Shown: piece after piece, positions 1 through 8,853 of the stretch
Position numbering within the stretch: position 1 is the first letter of the stretch
Layout: each line of letters begins with the position of its first letter
NCBI RefSeq assembly: GCF_016783915.1
Contig: NZ_JADHVT010000008.1
Span: 1 to 64,000 of the forward strand
Direction: 5' to 3'
Length of the DNA: 64,000 bases
From: Acidovorax sp.
GTDB lineage: Bacteria > Pseudomonadota > Gammaproteobacteria > Burkholderiales > Burkholderiaceae_C
Notes under the pieces: model-generated
The model's input: only the letters and a program-made list of their open reading frames with translations
What the model was told of the DNA's origin: nothing
Database searches by the model: none
Made by a program: the position numbers and the translations under genes

Positions 1-331
1 TGCGCCGAGGAGCGCAGGGTTTGGCGGATCAGGGCTCGCGATTGTCTGAGCGAAGTGAAACGGAGCGAGTTCGAGCGAGACCCCGCCAAACCCGAGCACC
101 GCAGGTTGCCCCGTAGCGAAGCGCAGGGGACGCAGACAGTGGGGTCGCCCTTTCTTTGGTTCCTTTCTTTCGGCGACGCGAAAGAAAGGGACTCGCATGC
201 CGGGCGACTCCCGGCCTCCGCCCTCAACACCAGCATGCGGTCCAATCAGCACACGCCACCAAACACTACAAAATCAATAGCTACCAGCCCATATCCCACT
301 AGCGCATCCAGCCAAAATCACCCAAAAAAGA
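1..331. repeat. Structured GC-rich intergenic repeat region, no gene
   Basis: This stretch downstream of the BatA-like gene has no credible gene. It carries nested inverted repeats: GGGTTTGGCGG at 17-27 pairs with its complement at 83-93, and CCTTTCTTT at 162-170 pairs with AAAGAAAGG at 181-189 (11 bp stem counting two more pairs, 6 nt loop). An open frame at 55-699 is low-complexity Pro/Ser/Thr and runs antisense into the BatA-like gene. From memory, similar blocks are scattered through Comamonadaceae and often mis-annotated as small proteins. The first bases may be the edge of a longer element outside the window. Confidence 0.55.
261..318 (+). repeat. Dispersed ~60 bp ATAGCT repeat, copy 1 (intergenic)
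   Basis: AATCAATAGCTACCAG is followed by ACTAGCGCAT and GCCAAAAT, the same order and spacing as the copies at 38175 and 60008. It lies just downstream of the BatA-like gene. Confidence 0.55.
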
Positions 332-1378
332 TCACATCACCCGCCCATACCACCACACCGACAACCCCGCCGCCACCAACGCCAGCACCGCCCCCAACAA
401 CGCCAGCAAAGAAGAAATCTCCGTCTCCTTCTTCTCCACCGTCAGCCGCGAGCTCAGCGTCTCGTACACCTTTTTCAGGTCTGCCGCCGTCGCCGCATGA
501 AAGTATTCGGCATTGGTCCGCGCAGCCACGGCCTTCAGGGTTTCTTCGTCCAGCCGCACGCGCATCGACCAGCCCTCAAAGCCAATGGTCTCGCCCTGCA
601 CCGTGCCCACCCCCACCGTGTACACCCGCACCCCCCGGTCGGCCGCCCACTTGGCGGCTTCCAGTGGGTCCACGCCTGTGGTGCGCTGACCATCGGTGAG
701 CATGATGATGGCGGCCGAGTTGTACGAGCCTGGGGCTACGGGCGTGAAGGTCTTGGCGGGGTCCTGCTGCTTGCCCAGCTCTTCGATGGGCTTTGGGCGC
801 ATGGCCTGGCGGCCGCCCAGGGCGGCGATGTCGATGCCCGCGTCGGGGAAGATCGTGGCCAGGGACAGCATGATGCCGTTGCCCGTGGCCGTGCCGCGCT
901 GCAGCTGGAAGCTGTCGATGGCTTTGACCAGGTCTTCACGGCTCTGGGTGGGCAGCTGGGCCAGCTGGGCGCTGCCGGCAAAGGCCACGATGCCCACGCG
1001 CACATGGCGCGGCAGGTCGGCAATGAAGGCCTTGGCGGCGTTCTGGGCGGCGGTGATGCGGTCGGGCTCCACGTCGGCGGCGCGCATGCTGCCCGACACG
1101 TCCATGGCCAGCATGATGGTCTGGTCCTGCGAGGGCAGGGTGATGACGGCCAGCGGGCGCGCAGCGGCCAGCAGCAGCGCCACCAGGGCCAGCAGGAACA
1201 GCGCGGGCGGGATGTGGCGGCGCAGGTGCTGGCCGGGGCCCATGGCCTCGCGCACCAGGGACAGGCTGGAGTAGGTCAGCGCTGTTTTCTTGCGACGGTG
1301 CAGCAGCCACCAGTACAGCAGTACCAATAGGGGCACAGCCAGCAGCAGCCAGAGCAGGGTGGGCCAGAGAAAAACCAT
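332..1378 (-). CDS. BatA-like von Willebrand factor A domain membrane protein
   Basis: 348-residue membrane-anchored VWA protein. It has an N-terminal hydrophobic helix (about 4-26), a second at about 57-74, a VWA domain from about 87 to 310, and a C-terminal helix near 325-345. The MIDAS metal site is visible as D93-x-S95-x-S97, with a later TATGNG segment and MLTDG. The ATG at 1378 is preceded by AAGGAC; an earlier in-frame start at 1549 would overlap the upstream DUF58 gene and add unrelated sequence. It is the last gene of a protease-MoxR-DUF58-VWA cluster. In this family MoxR ATPases and VWA proteins cooperate in chaperone-like or envelope-stress roles; the specific client here is unknown. 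No BatB, BatC or BatD follows. Confidence 0.9.
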   Translation of the reverse strand: MVFLWPTLLWLLLAVPLLVLLYWWLLHRRKKTALTYSSLSLVREAMGPGQHLRRHIPPALFLLALVALLLAAARPLAVITLPSQDQTIMLAMDVSGSMRAADVEPDRITAAQNAAKAFIADLPRHVRVGIVAFAGSAQLAQLPTQSREDLVKAIDSFQLQRGTATGNGIMLSLATIFPDAGIDIAALGGRQAMRPKPIEELGKQQDPAKTFTPVAPGSYNSAAIIMLTDGQRTTGVDPLEAAKWAADRGVRVYTVGVGTVQGETIGFEGWSMRVRLDEETLKAVAARTNAEYFHAATAADLKKVYETLSSRLTVEKKETEISSLLALLGAVLALVAAGLSVWWYGRVM

Positions 1379-1433
1379 GGTGTGTGTCCTTGGTGGCGAG
1401 TACAGCGTGTGCGGCGGGTGATCAATCGATAGG

Positions 1434-2471
1434 TCAGGCGGCGGCAGCCGTTGCGGCAGGGCCTGCGGATGCCGATGCGGGGACGAGGGGGTTGCTGTGC
1501 GCCCGCACCCGGCGCTGGCGCAGGTCCATGAAGCGCAGCAGGGCGTCAACCAGATCGTCGTCGGTGCACAGCTCCAGCGTGTCGGCGCCCGCGCGGGTCA
1601 GGCCCTCGCGCAGCGCCGCCTCGCGGTCGGCGGCCAGCTGGGCAAAGCGGCGGCGAAAACCCGCGTCGTGCGTGTCCACCTGCAGTTGCTCGCCGCTTTC
1701 GGCATCGCGCAGCGTGACCAGGCCCACGTCGGGCAGCTCCAGCTCCAGCGGGTCGAGTAGGCGCACGGCCACCACGTCATGCCGCTGGGCCAGCTGGGCC
1801 AGGGGCTTTTCCCAGCCGGGCGCGCTGATGAAGTCGGACACCACAAACACGGTGGATCGGCGCTTGAGCGTGGCCAGGCCGGTCTGCAGCAGCCGGTGCA
1901 GTTCGGTGGCACCGCCACCCGTCTTGTGCGGTGGCACCGGGGTTTTGGACGGCAGCAGTTTGTGCACCAGGTGCAGCACATGGGCGCGGCTGCTGCGCGG
2001 GGGCAGTACGGCATCCACTGCGCGTTCGGCCTTCGGACTGGCACCGCCGTAGAGCACGGCGCCCACACGGTTGCCGTGGCGGGTGAGCAGGCGCGAAAGC
2101 ACGGCCACAAAGCCGGTCAGGATGTCGCGCTTGGCATGGCCTGTGGGGCCGAAGCTGATGGACGGGCTCAGGTCCAGCAGGAACCAGGCCGACATTTCGC
2201 GGTCTTCGGTGAACACGCGCACATGGGGGGTGTTCAGCCGTGCGGTCACGTTCCAGTCGATGTGGCGTACGTCGTCGTGCGGCTGGTATTCGCGCAGGTC
2301 GGTCAGGTCCAGGCCGCTGCCGCGCATCAGCGTGCGGTAGTCGCCCTGCAGCAGGCCGTCCAGGCGGCGGATCACCCTCCACTCCAGCTCTCGCAGCAGC
2401 CGGTCGGCCTGCCCGGGCAATGTGGGCAGGGTGTGCACCGTGGCGGAGGTTGCAGGCGGCTTGCTGTTCAT
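1434..2471 (-). CDS. DUF58 domain-containing protein
   Basis: 345 residues with the DUF58 signature around 60-75 (REYQPHDDVRHIDW), followed by a VWA-like fold with a degenerate MIDAS (LDLSPS). The C-terminus is Ala-rich. DUF58 proteins almost always accompany MoxR AAA+ ATPases, as here: the moxR stop is 12 nt upstream of this start and the VWA gene begins 55 nt downstream, so the three are probably cotranscribed. No signal peptide or membrane helix is obvious, so it is probably cytoplasmic or peripheral. The molecular function of the family is not established. Confidence 0.9.
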   Translation of the reverse strand: MNSKPPATSATVHTLPTLPGQADRLLRELEWRVIRRLDGLLQGDYRTLMRGSGLDLTDLREYQPHDDVRHIDWNVTARLNTPHVRVFTEDREMSAWFLLDLSPSISFGPTGHAKRDILTGFVAVLSRLLTRHGNRVGAVLYGGASPKAERAVDAVLPPRSSRAHVLHLVHKLLPSKTPVPPHKTGGGATELHRLLQTGLATLKRRSTVFVVSDFISAPGWEKPLAQLAQRHDVVAVRLLDPLELELPDVGLVTLRDAESGEQLQVDTHDAGFRRRFAQLAADREAALREGLTRAGADTLELCTDDDLVDALLRFMDLRQRRVRAHSNPLVPASASAGPAATAAAA

Positions 2472-2483
2472 GGCGATGACACC

Positions 2484-3500
2484 TCAAGCAGCTTTTTGCT
2501 CGTGATGCAAGGGACGTGCTGGTGCCGGGATCTTGGCCATGATGCGCTGGATGAGTGCGTCGGCATCCAACCCGTCGGACAGCGCTTCGTACGACAGCGC
2601 CACGCGATGGCGCAGCACATCGGCGGCCAGATCGGTCATGTCTTCGGGCAGCACGTAGTTGCGCCCGCGCAGCATGGCCAGGGCCTGAGCGCCCTCGGCC
2701 AGGGCAATGGTGGCGCGCGGGCTGGCGCCGCAGCTGATGTAGCCGGCCAGGTCCTTCAGGCCATGTCGTGCGGGCTCGCGGGTGGCTGCCACCAGCTTCA
2801 CGGCGTATTGCAGCATCGACGGGTCCACATACACGGTGCGGCATTCGGCCTGCAGCGCTGCCAGCTGCGCCGTGGTGGCCACGGGCAGCACCTGCACGGG
2901 CAGGTCGAGCGCACGCTGGGCGATCACGAACTCTTCCTCCTCGGTGGGGTAGCCCAGCAGCACCTTCATCATGAAGCGGTCCACCTGCGCCTCGGGCAGC
3001 GCATAGGTGCCTTCGGTCTCGATGGGGTTCTGGGTGGCCATCACCAGGAAGGGCTCGGGCACCTTGTGGGTCTCGCCCGCAATGGTGACCTGGCGCTCCT
3101 GCATCACCTCCAGCAGCGCGCTCTGTACCTTGGCAGGCGCGCGGTTGATTTCGTCGGCCAGCAGCAGGTGGGTGAAGACGGGGCCCAGCGTGGTGCTGAA
3201 CTCGCCGGTCTTCTGGTTGTACATGCGCGTGCCCACCAGGTCGGCGGGCACCAGGTCGGGCGTGAACTGGATGCGCTTGAAGCTGCCCTGGATGGTGCTG
3301 GCCAGCGTCTTGACGGTGAGCGTCTTGGCCAGGCCCGGCACGCCTTCGACCAGCAGGTGGCCCTGGGCCAGCATGGCAACCATGACGCGCTCCAGAAAGC
3401 GGTCTTGCCCGACCACCACGCGTTTGACCTCGTAAAGCACCTGCTCCATCAGCGTGGCAGTGGCGGCATTCGATGCATTGGGCGACGTGCTGGATGACAT
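2484..3500 (-). CDS. MoxR family AAA+ ATPase
   Basis: 338-residue AAA+ ATPase. Walker A GVPGLAKT is at 53-60, Walker B LLLADEINRAP follows, and a sensor segment (MATQNPIE) is present. MoxR ATPases act as chaperone-like remodelers of metal-dependent or VWA-domain partners. The ATG at 3500 has AAGGAG just upstream and is preferred over an in-frame codon at 3596, whose extra residues look non-coding. The gene follows the S1C protease by 43 nt and precedes DUF58 by 12 nt, consistent with one operon. Confidence 0.93.
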   Translation of the reverse strand: MSSSTSPNASNAATATLMEQVLYEVKRVVVGQDRFLERVMVAMLAQGHLLVEGVPGLAKTLTVKTLASTIQGSFKRIQFTPDLVPADLVGTRMYNQKTGEFSTTLGPVFTHLLLADEINRAPAKVQSALLEVMQERQVTIAGETHKVPEPFLVMATQNPIETEGTYALPEAQVDRFMMKVLLGYPTEEEEFVIAQRALDLPVQVLPVATTAQLAALQAECRTVYVDPSMLQYAVKLVAATREPARHGLKDLAGYISCGASPRATIALAEGAQALAMLRGRNYVLPEDMTDLAADVLRHRVALSYEALSDGLDADALIQRIMAKIPAPARPLHHEQKAA

Positions 3501-3543
3501 GGTGCTCCTTGCGATGGCGGAATGGAATGAATGGGGTTCTGGA

Positions 3544-4500
3544 TCAGAACGGCGGCATGCCGATGGCCGAGGCGGCGTTTTCAATGGGCACGGCAAAACC
3601 GATACCGATGAAAGTGCGCGCCTGGGTGGGGTTGAGGATGGCGGTGACGATGCCCACCACCTCGCCGTCCATCGTCACCAGTGGGCCGCCGGAGTTGCCT
3701 GGGTTGGCAGCCGCGTCGAACTGGATCAGGTTGCTGAGCTGCCGCTTTCCCTCGGGCGACGTGAACTCGCGTTTGAGGCCGGACACCACGCCCGCCGATG
3801 CCGATGGGCCAATGCCGAAGGGAAAGCCTACGGCCACCACATGATCGCCCGGGCGCAGGTCCTGGGTGGACCGCAGGGTGGCGGCCTCCAGGTCGTCAGG
3901 CACTTTGTGGGCCTGCAGCACGGCCAGATCGTTCTCGGGTTGGGCGCCGGTCACGCTGGCCGTGGTTTCCAGCCCGTCGTGGAAGGTGATGCCAATGCGG
4001 TCTGCGCCGGCTACCACGTGCAGGTTCGTCAGGATGATGCCCTTGTCCACAATCACCACGCCCGTACCAATGCCGCGCTCGACCTCTTCCTTGCCGTTCT
4101 TGCTGCGCCCGTAGCCCACCACACGCACCACCGAGGGGCCGATGCTCTCCACGGCACGGGCGGCGGCAGAGGGCGGGGTGGTGGTCTCCAGTGTGCGCAG
4201 CACTGCAGCGTCAATATCGTCCTGGGTGATCTTGCGGGGGGCGGTGCGGCTGTGCTGCCAGGCGCTGGCCGCCAGCAGGGCTGCCAGCAGCACCACGATA
4301 GCCCACAGGGCCACCAGCTGGCGCTTGAGGGCAGGTGGGTGCGAGGCCGGCGGCAGGGTGGGTGAAGCCTGGCTGGACGGCAAGGGGGCTGCAGCGTCTG
4401 GTGCCTGGGCAGCAGGCGCAGCCGGATCGGTGGCATCCACCGCCGCAGGCGTGCGGCTGCGGGCGGGGCGGGAGCTGCTGTAGAGGGCGGGCCGGGGCAT
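3544..4500 (-). CDS. Membrane-anchored trypsin-like (S1C/DegP-type) serine protease
   Basis: 318 residues. A Pro/Ala/Ser-rich N-terminal tail (1-60) is followed by a single membrane helix at about 62-82 and then a chymotrypsin-fold protease domain. The catalytic triad is H161 (LTNLHVV), D191 (ENDLAVL) and S270 (GNSGGPL). The protein stops right after the protease domain, so it has no PDZ domain, unlike DegP and DegS. The single helix and positively charged tail suggest a periplasmic catalytic domain. The start at 4500 is preceded by AAAGGTG. It lies 43 nt upstream of moxR on the same strand; whether it acts with the MoxR/VWA proteins is inference from position. Confidence 0.9.
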   Translation of the reverse strand: MPRPALYSSSRPARSRTPAAVDATDPAAPAAQAPDAAAPLPSSQASPTLPPASHPPALKRQLVALWAIVVLLAALLAASAWQHSRTAPRKITQDDIDAAVLRTLETTTPPSAAARAVESIGPSVVRVVGYGRSKNGKEEVERGIGTGVVIVDKGIILTNLHVVAGADRIGITFHDGLETTASVTGAQPENDLAVLQAHKVPDDLEAATLRSTQDLRPGDHVVAVGFPFGIGPSASAGVVSGLKREFTSPEGKRQLSNLIQFDAAANPGNSGGPLVTMDGEVVGIVTAILNPTQARTFIGIGFAVPIENAASAIGMPPF

Positions 4501-4641
4501 CCTGTCACCTTTGCTCGTACACGCCAGGGCTTGGCGCACGCAAATGACAGTAGCACGGTTTGCGGGCAAATGCACATGCAGGGCTACACAGGACCCGCAG
4601 GCTCTGCAGGCCCAGTTCGCTGCATCGGGCATCATCGGCGC

Positions 4642-5502
4642 ATGACCGCCTGGATCGATACACACTGCCACCTCGATGCGCCCGAGTTCGATGTCGACCG
4701 CAGCGCGGTCCGCATTCAGGCGGCGGCCCAGGGGGTGTGCCACTGCGTGATCCCGGCCGTGGAGCGCAGCAACTGGGACACCGTGCGGGCGTTGGCGCAC
4801 CAGCATGGGGACAGTTATGCGCTGGGCATTCACCCCCTCTACACAGGGCGCGCTGAGGATGAGGACCTGCGGCATCTGGGCGAGTACCTGGAGCAGCACC
4901 ACGCAGACCCGCGCCTGGTGGCGATCGGCGAGATCGGCCTCGACTATTTTGTGCCGGGTCTTGACCCGGTGCGCCAGGAGCGGTTTTACCGTGCCCAGCT
5001 GCAACTGGCCCGGCGGTTCGACCTGCCGGTGATCCTGCACGTGCGGCGTTCCGCCGACAAGCTGCTGAAGGGCCTGCGGGACCTGCCTGTGCGCGGTGGC
5101 ATTGCACACGCCTTCAACGGCAGCCTGCAGCAGGCCCAGGCGTTTGTTGCCTTGGGCTTCAAGCTGGGATTTGGCGGAGCGGTGACCTATGACCGCGCCT
5201 TGCAGTTGCGCCGCCTGGCGACCGAACTGTCTCGGGATGCGCTGGTGCTGGAAACCGACGCGCCCGATATTCCGCCCCACTGGCTGTACACCACCGCCGC
5301 AGAGCGCGCCGCAGGTCAGGCCCAGGGCCGAAACAGCCCGGGAGAGCTACCAGGCATTGCGGCGGTCGTGGCACAACTGCGCGGCCAGTCCATGCAGGCG
5401 CTGGCCCGCAATACCAGGGCCAATGCGATGGCTGCGTTGCCACGGCTGGAGCGACTGCTGGCGGACGGGCGAGCGTTGCAGGATGAACGGTCGGATCTCT
5501 AG
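4642..5502 (+). CDS. TatD family metal-dependent hydrolase (putative DNase)
   Basis: 286-residue TIM-barrel amidohydrolase. It starts MTAWIDTHCHLD, giving the metal-binding HxH (H8, H10); later motifs are AIGEIGLDY, VILHVRRS, IAHAFNGS and LETDAPDIPP, all typical of TatD. Family members are metal-dependent 3'-5' deoxyribonucleases implicated in DNA repair or turnover. An in-frame codon at 4531 would add 37 residues before the HxH that do not belong to the family, so the ATG at 4642 is preferred. It is divergent from the S1C protease. Confidence 0.92.
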   Translation: MTAWIDTHCHLDAPEFDVDRSAVRIQAAAQGVCHCVIPAVERSNWDTVRALAHQHGDSYALGIHPLYTGRAEDEDLRHLGEYLEQHHADPRLVAIGEIGLDYFVPGLDPVRQERFYRAQLQLARRFDLPVILHVRRSADKLLKGLRDLPVRGGIAHAFNGSLQQAQAFVALGFKLGFGGAVTYDRALQLRRLATELSRDALVLETDAPDIPPHWLYTTAAERAAGQAQGRNSPGELPGIAAVVAQLRGQSMQALARNTRANAMAALPRLERLLADGRALQDERSDL

Positions 5503-5580
5503 AGCGATCGGCGGGCCGATCAACAGGGCGATCAATATGGAGAAATTTGGGAGCTTTGCGCCCTGTGGCAAAGGGCTCAC

Positions 5581-5636
5581 AGCTATCTTTTTTGTGATGC
5601 AGGGCGGGGTTGGCTGCCCTTTGGGCCCAAAATTGG
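5581..5636 (+). repeat. Possible degenerate copy of the dispersed repeat
   Basis: AGCTATCTTTTTTGTGATGC followed by GGCTGCCCTTTGGGCCCAAAATT resembles the head and tail of the ATAGCT repeat, but the right half of the head hairpin is poorly conserved. It lies directly upstream of, or at, the start of the deoxyinosine glycosylase gene. Confidence 0.25.
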
Positions 5637-5639
5637 ACC

Positions 5640-6281
5640 ATGCCCTTCGCCCCCTCTGCAGCCGGACCGTCCCTGGCCTCTACCCCTGATTCCACCGGGT
5701 CGTCAGTGCGCTGGCACGGTCTGGCGCCGGTGGCCGGCGCGCATACCGTGGTGCTGGTGCTGGGCAGCTTTCCTGGGGCTGCATCATTGCAGGCCCGTCA
5801 GTACTACGCCCATCCCCAGAACCATTTCTGGAAAATCCTGCAGGCTGTGTGGCCCCAGCATCCCTTGCCCCCGGCGGGGCCGGATGGCTATGCGGACCGC
5901 TGCGCCTGGCTGCTGGATCGCGGCCTGGGCCTGTGGGACGTGTACCAGAGCTGCGAGCGCGAGGGCAGCCTGGACACCAGTATCCGTAACGCCCGGCTCA
6001 ACGACTTTGCCGCGCTGCGCAGCGTGTGCCCCCAGCTGGCAGCGCTGGCGCACAACGGTGCGGAGAGTTTTCGACACGCCCAGGCGGTGCTCGCCGGGCT
6101 GAGCGCTTCCAGGCACTTACCGCTCTTGCCGCATGATGGGGGGAATGCAGGGGTACGGCCCGCTGCACCGCCCATTGAGGCGGTCAGGCTGCCATCGACC
6201 AGCCCGGCCAATGCCTCCTGGAGTTTTGAACGTAAATTGACCGCCTGGGCCGATGTCATGGCCCGGCACGGATTGCTGTGA
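5640..6281 (+). CDS. DNA-deoxyinosine glycosylase (uracil-DNA glycosylase superfamily, HDG)
   Basis: 213 residues. Motif 1 is GSFPG followed by SLQARQYYAHPQNHFW, and the C-terminal motif is LPSTSPANA; both fit the hypoxanthine-DNA glycosylase family of the UDG superfamily, which removes deaminated adenine (hypoxanthine) from DNA. The start is uncertain: the ATG at 5640 has no clear Shine-Dalgarno site, while a TTG at 5610 has a purine-rich stretch upstream. The stop codon directly abuts the ATG of the SpeE-like gene (TGAATG), so the two are probably translationally coupled. Confidence 0.88.
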   Translation: MPFAPSAAGPSLASTPDSTGSSVRWHGLAPVAGAHTVVLVLGSFPGAASLQARQYYAHPQNHFWKILQAVWPQHPLPPAGPDGYADRCAWLLDRGLGLWDVYQSCEREGSLDTSIRNARLNDFAALRSVCPQLAALAHNGAESFRHAQAVLAGLSASRHLPLLPHDGGNAGVRPAAPPIEAVRLPSTSPANASWSFERKLTAWADVMARHGLL

Positions 6282-7046
6282 ATGGCCCGAAAAAAAGAAA
6301 CCCTGCAAGAACTGCCCGAAGTCAGCGTGTCCGACGATGGCGAAGTGCGCCACCTGCACCTGGGAACGCCCTGGATCCAGGGCTCCATGCGCATTGACGA
6401 GCCCTTTGCCCTGGAGCTCGAATACGTGCAGCGCATGATGGCCTGGCTGTTGTTTGCCGACCTGGCCCTGGTGTCCAAGGGCCATGCCATGCAGCTGGGC
6501 CTGGGGGCTGGGGCCATCACCAAGTTCTGTCACAAGAAGCTGCGCATCTGCACCACCGCCATCGAGCTGAACCCGCAGGTGCTGGCCGTGTGCCGCCAGT
6601 GGTTCAAGCTGCCGCCCGACGGCCCCAAGCTGCGTGTGGTGCTGGCCGATGCTGCCAAGGAAATCCAGAACCCCATGTGGCTTGGCACGGTGGATGCACT
6701 GGCTGTGGACCTGTATGACCACGAAGCAGCAGCTCCCGTGCTCGACAGCCCCGACTTTTATGCCGACTGCCGCGCTTTGCTCACGGATACGGGCTGCATG
6801 ACGGTCAACCTGTTTGGCCGTGCGTCGAGCTTTGACCGCAGCCTGCAGAGCATGGCGCAGGCGTTTGGTGACCAGGCGCTGTGGGCGTTCAAGCCCACGC
6901 GCGAAGGCAATACGGTGGTGCTGGCACAGCGCACCCCCACGCGGCCCAAGCGTGCGGAGCTGGCCGAGCGGGCTGAGGCCATCCAGACGCGCTGGGACCT
7001 GCCCACCACCAAGTGGCTGCGGGTGTTCAAGCCGGTGAACCCCTGA
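6282..7046 (+). CDS. Spermidine synthase-like (SpeE-fold) protein
   Basis: 254 residues with a Rossmann methyltransferase fold resembling polyamine aminopropyltransferases: a glycine-rich loop (LGLGAGAITKF), an acidic residue after the next strand (IELNPQV), and LADAAKEI. The canonical GGGDG loop and the catalytic Asp-containing motif (DxxDP) of true spermidine synthases are not well preserved (VDLYDHEAA here). It is therefore best called SpeE-like, and its substrate is uncertain. No S-adenosylmethionine decarboxylase gene is nearby. Its start immediately follows the stop of the upstream glycosylase. Confidence 0.8.
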   Translation: MARKKETLQELPEVSVSDDGEVRHLHLGTPWIQGSMRIDEPFALELEYVQRMMAWLLFADLALVSKGHAMQLGLGAGAITKFCHKKLRICTTAIELNPQVLAVCRQWFKLPPDGPKLRVVLADAAKEIQNPMWLGTVDALAVDLYDHEAAAPVLDSPDFYADCRALLTDTGCMTVNLFGRASSFDRSLQSMAQAFGDQALWAFKPTREGNTVVLAQRTPTRPKRAELAERAEAIQTRWDLPTTKWLRVFKPVNP

Positions 7047-7059
7047 AAGGAATCTTGCA

Positions 7060-8853
7060 ATGAATGCTCCTGTCGTGACGCCTGACCGGCTGAAGTCGGC
7101 TTCGCACATTGGCCCGGTGGACTGGCGCCGCATGGTGCAGTGGCTCAGCGATGACAAGGTGATCTCGCGCGAGGAAGCGCAGCGTACCATCGCCCGCTGC
7201 TCGCAGGCCGAGAGCTCCCAGCACGCCCTGGTGCGCCTGGCCAACGTGGCCATGGAGCGATCCAGCGACGGCAAGCCGCTCGACATCGAGGCGCTGACCG
7301 AGTACCTGGCTCAACGGGCGGGTCTTGCCTACATGCGCATCGACCCGCTCAAGGTGGATGTGGGGCGTGTGGCAGACACCATGAGCGCCACCTATGCGGA
7401 GCGCCACAAGGTGCTGCCTGTGCAGGTGACCAGCAAAGAAGTGGTGGTGGCCACGGCCGAGCCCTTCATCGACGACTGGGTGGCCGAAGTGGAACGCCAG
7501 TCCCGCCGCTCGGTGCGCCGGGTGGTGGCCAACCCGCAGGACATCCACCGCTTCACGGCTGAATTTTTTGCGCTCGCCAAGTCGGTGCGCGCGGCGCAAA
7601 AGGCCGGAGGCAGTTCGGGCGGCAACAGCTTTGAGCAGCTGGTGGAGCTGGGCAAGAGCAACAAGCAGCTCGACGCCAACGACCAGGGCGTGGTCAAGGT
7701 GGTGGACTGGCTCTGGCAGTACGCGTTTGACCAGCGCGCGAGCGATATCCACCTGGAGCCGCGCCGCGACCAGGGCGTGATCCGGTTTCGCATCGACGGC
7801 GTGCTGCACCCGGTCTACCAGATGCCTATGGGTGTGCACAACGCCATGGTGGCGCGCATCAAGCTGCTGGGCCGTATCGACGTGGTGGAAAAGCGCCGCC
7901 CCCAGGACGGCCGCATCAAGACCCGTAACCAGCGGGGGGAAGAGGTGGAAATGCGCCTGTCCACCTTGCCCACTGCGTTTGGCGAAAAGATGGTCATGCG
8001 CATTTTCGACCCCGACAACGCGGTCAAGGACCTCGATGCCCTGGGCTTTGCGCAGCACGATGCGCAGCGCTGGGAGGCGCTGGTCAAGCGGCCGCACGGC
8101 ATCATCCTGGTGACCGGCCCCACGGGTTCGGGCAAGACCACAACGCTGTACTCGACCCTGAAGCGCGTGGCCACCGAAGAGGTCAACGTGAGCACGGTGG
8201 AAGACCCGATCGAAATGATTGAGCCCAGCTTCAACCAGACCCAGGTACAGCCGCAGCTCGACTTCAATTTTGCTGAAGGCCTGCGCGCGCTGATGCGGCA
8301 GGACCCCGACATCATCATGGTGGGCGAAATCCGGGACCTGGAGACTGCCGAGATGGCCATCCAGGCGGCGCTGACGGGCCACCTGGTGTTCTCCACCCTG
8401 CACACCAACGATGCCCCCAGCGCCATCACCCGCATGATGGAGCTGGGTGTGCCGTCGTACCTCATCAATGCCACCTTGCTGGGTGTGTTGGCCCAGCGGC
8501 TGGTGCGCACGCTGTGCAAGCAGTGCAAACAAAAGGATGAGGCCGCTAGCCGCGAAGCCCTGACCGAGGTGGTCAAGCCCTGGAAGATCAGCGGTAGCTA
8601 CCACCCGTACAAGCCGGTTGGTTGTGTGGATTGCCGCATGGGGGGCTTTCGGGGTCGCATGGGGCTCTATGAATTACTCACCGTCAGCGAGGCGCTCAAA
8701 GACAAGATCACCCAGGCGCCTTCCAGTGATGTGCTGCGCCGGCAGGCCGTGCAAGATGGCATGCGTCCGTTGCGCCTGGCGGGCGCGCTGCGCGTGGCAG
8801 AGGGGCTGACCACCATGGAAGAGGTGATTTCGGCCACACCGCCCCTGGAGTGA
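7060..8853 (+). CDS. GspE/PilB family secretion ATPase (stand-alone)
   Basis: 597 residues. The N-terminal region (~1-180) looks like a GspE/MshE N-domain, followed by the hexameric secretion ATPase domain. Walker A is G353-PTGSGK-T360, an Asp box (VSTVEDPIE) and Walker B (GEIRDLETAE) follow, then a His box (STLHTNDA). Near the C-terminus two CxxC pairs (CKQC, CVDC) form the zinc site typical of GspE/PilB. These ATPases power type II secretion or type IV pilus assembly. No pilin, secretin or inner-membrane partner gene is in the window. AAAGGA lies before the ATG, 13 nt after the SpeE-like gene. Confidence 0.93.
   Translation: MNAPVVTPDRLKSASHIGPVDWRRMVQWLSDDKVISREEAQRTIARCSQAESSQHALVRLANVAMERSSDGKPLDIEALTEYLAQRAGLAYMRIDPLKVDVGRVADTMSATYAERHKVLPVQVTSKEVVVATAEPFIDDWVAEVERQSRRSVRRVVANPQDIHRFTAEFFALAKSVRAAQKAGGSSGGNSFEQLVELGKSNKQLDANDQGVVKVVDWLWQYAFDQRASDIHLEPRRDQGVIRFRIDGVLHPVYQMPMGVHNAMVARIKLLGRIDVVEKRRPQDGRIKTRNQRGEEVEMRLSTLPTAFGEKMVMRIFDPDNAVKDLDALGFAQHDAQRWEALVKRPHGIILVTGPTGSGKTTTLYSTLKRVATEEVNVSTVEDPIEMIEPSFNQTQVQPQLDFNFAEGLRALMRQDPDIIMVGEIRDLETAEMAIQAALTGHLVFSTLHTNDAPSAITRMMELGVPSYLINATLLGVLAQRLVRTLCKQCKQKDEAASREALTEVVKPWKISGSYHPYKPVGCVDCRMGGFRGRMGLYELLTVSEALKDKITQAPSSDVLRRQAVQDGMRPLRLAGALRVAEGLTTMEEVISATPPLE

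Noticed and set aside
55..699. Open frame of 214 codons at the left edge
   Set aside because: Low-complexity Pro/Ser/Thr translation, spans an inverted-repeat region and overlaps the BatA-like gene on the other strand; no start signal.
5506..5521. GATCGGC/GCCGATC inverted repeat after the TatD gene as terminator
   Set aside because: Loop of only two bases and no T run; not a convincing terminator.
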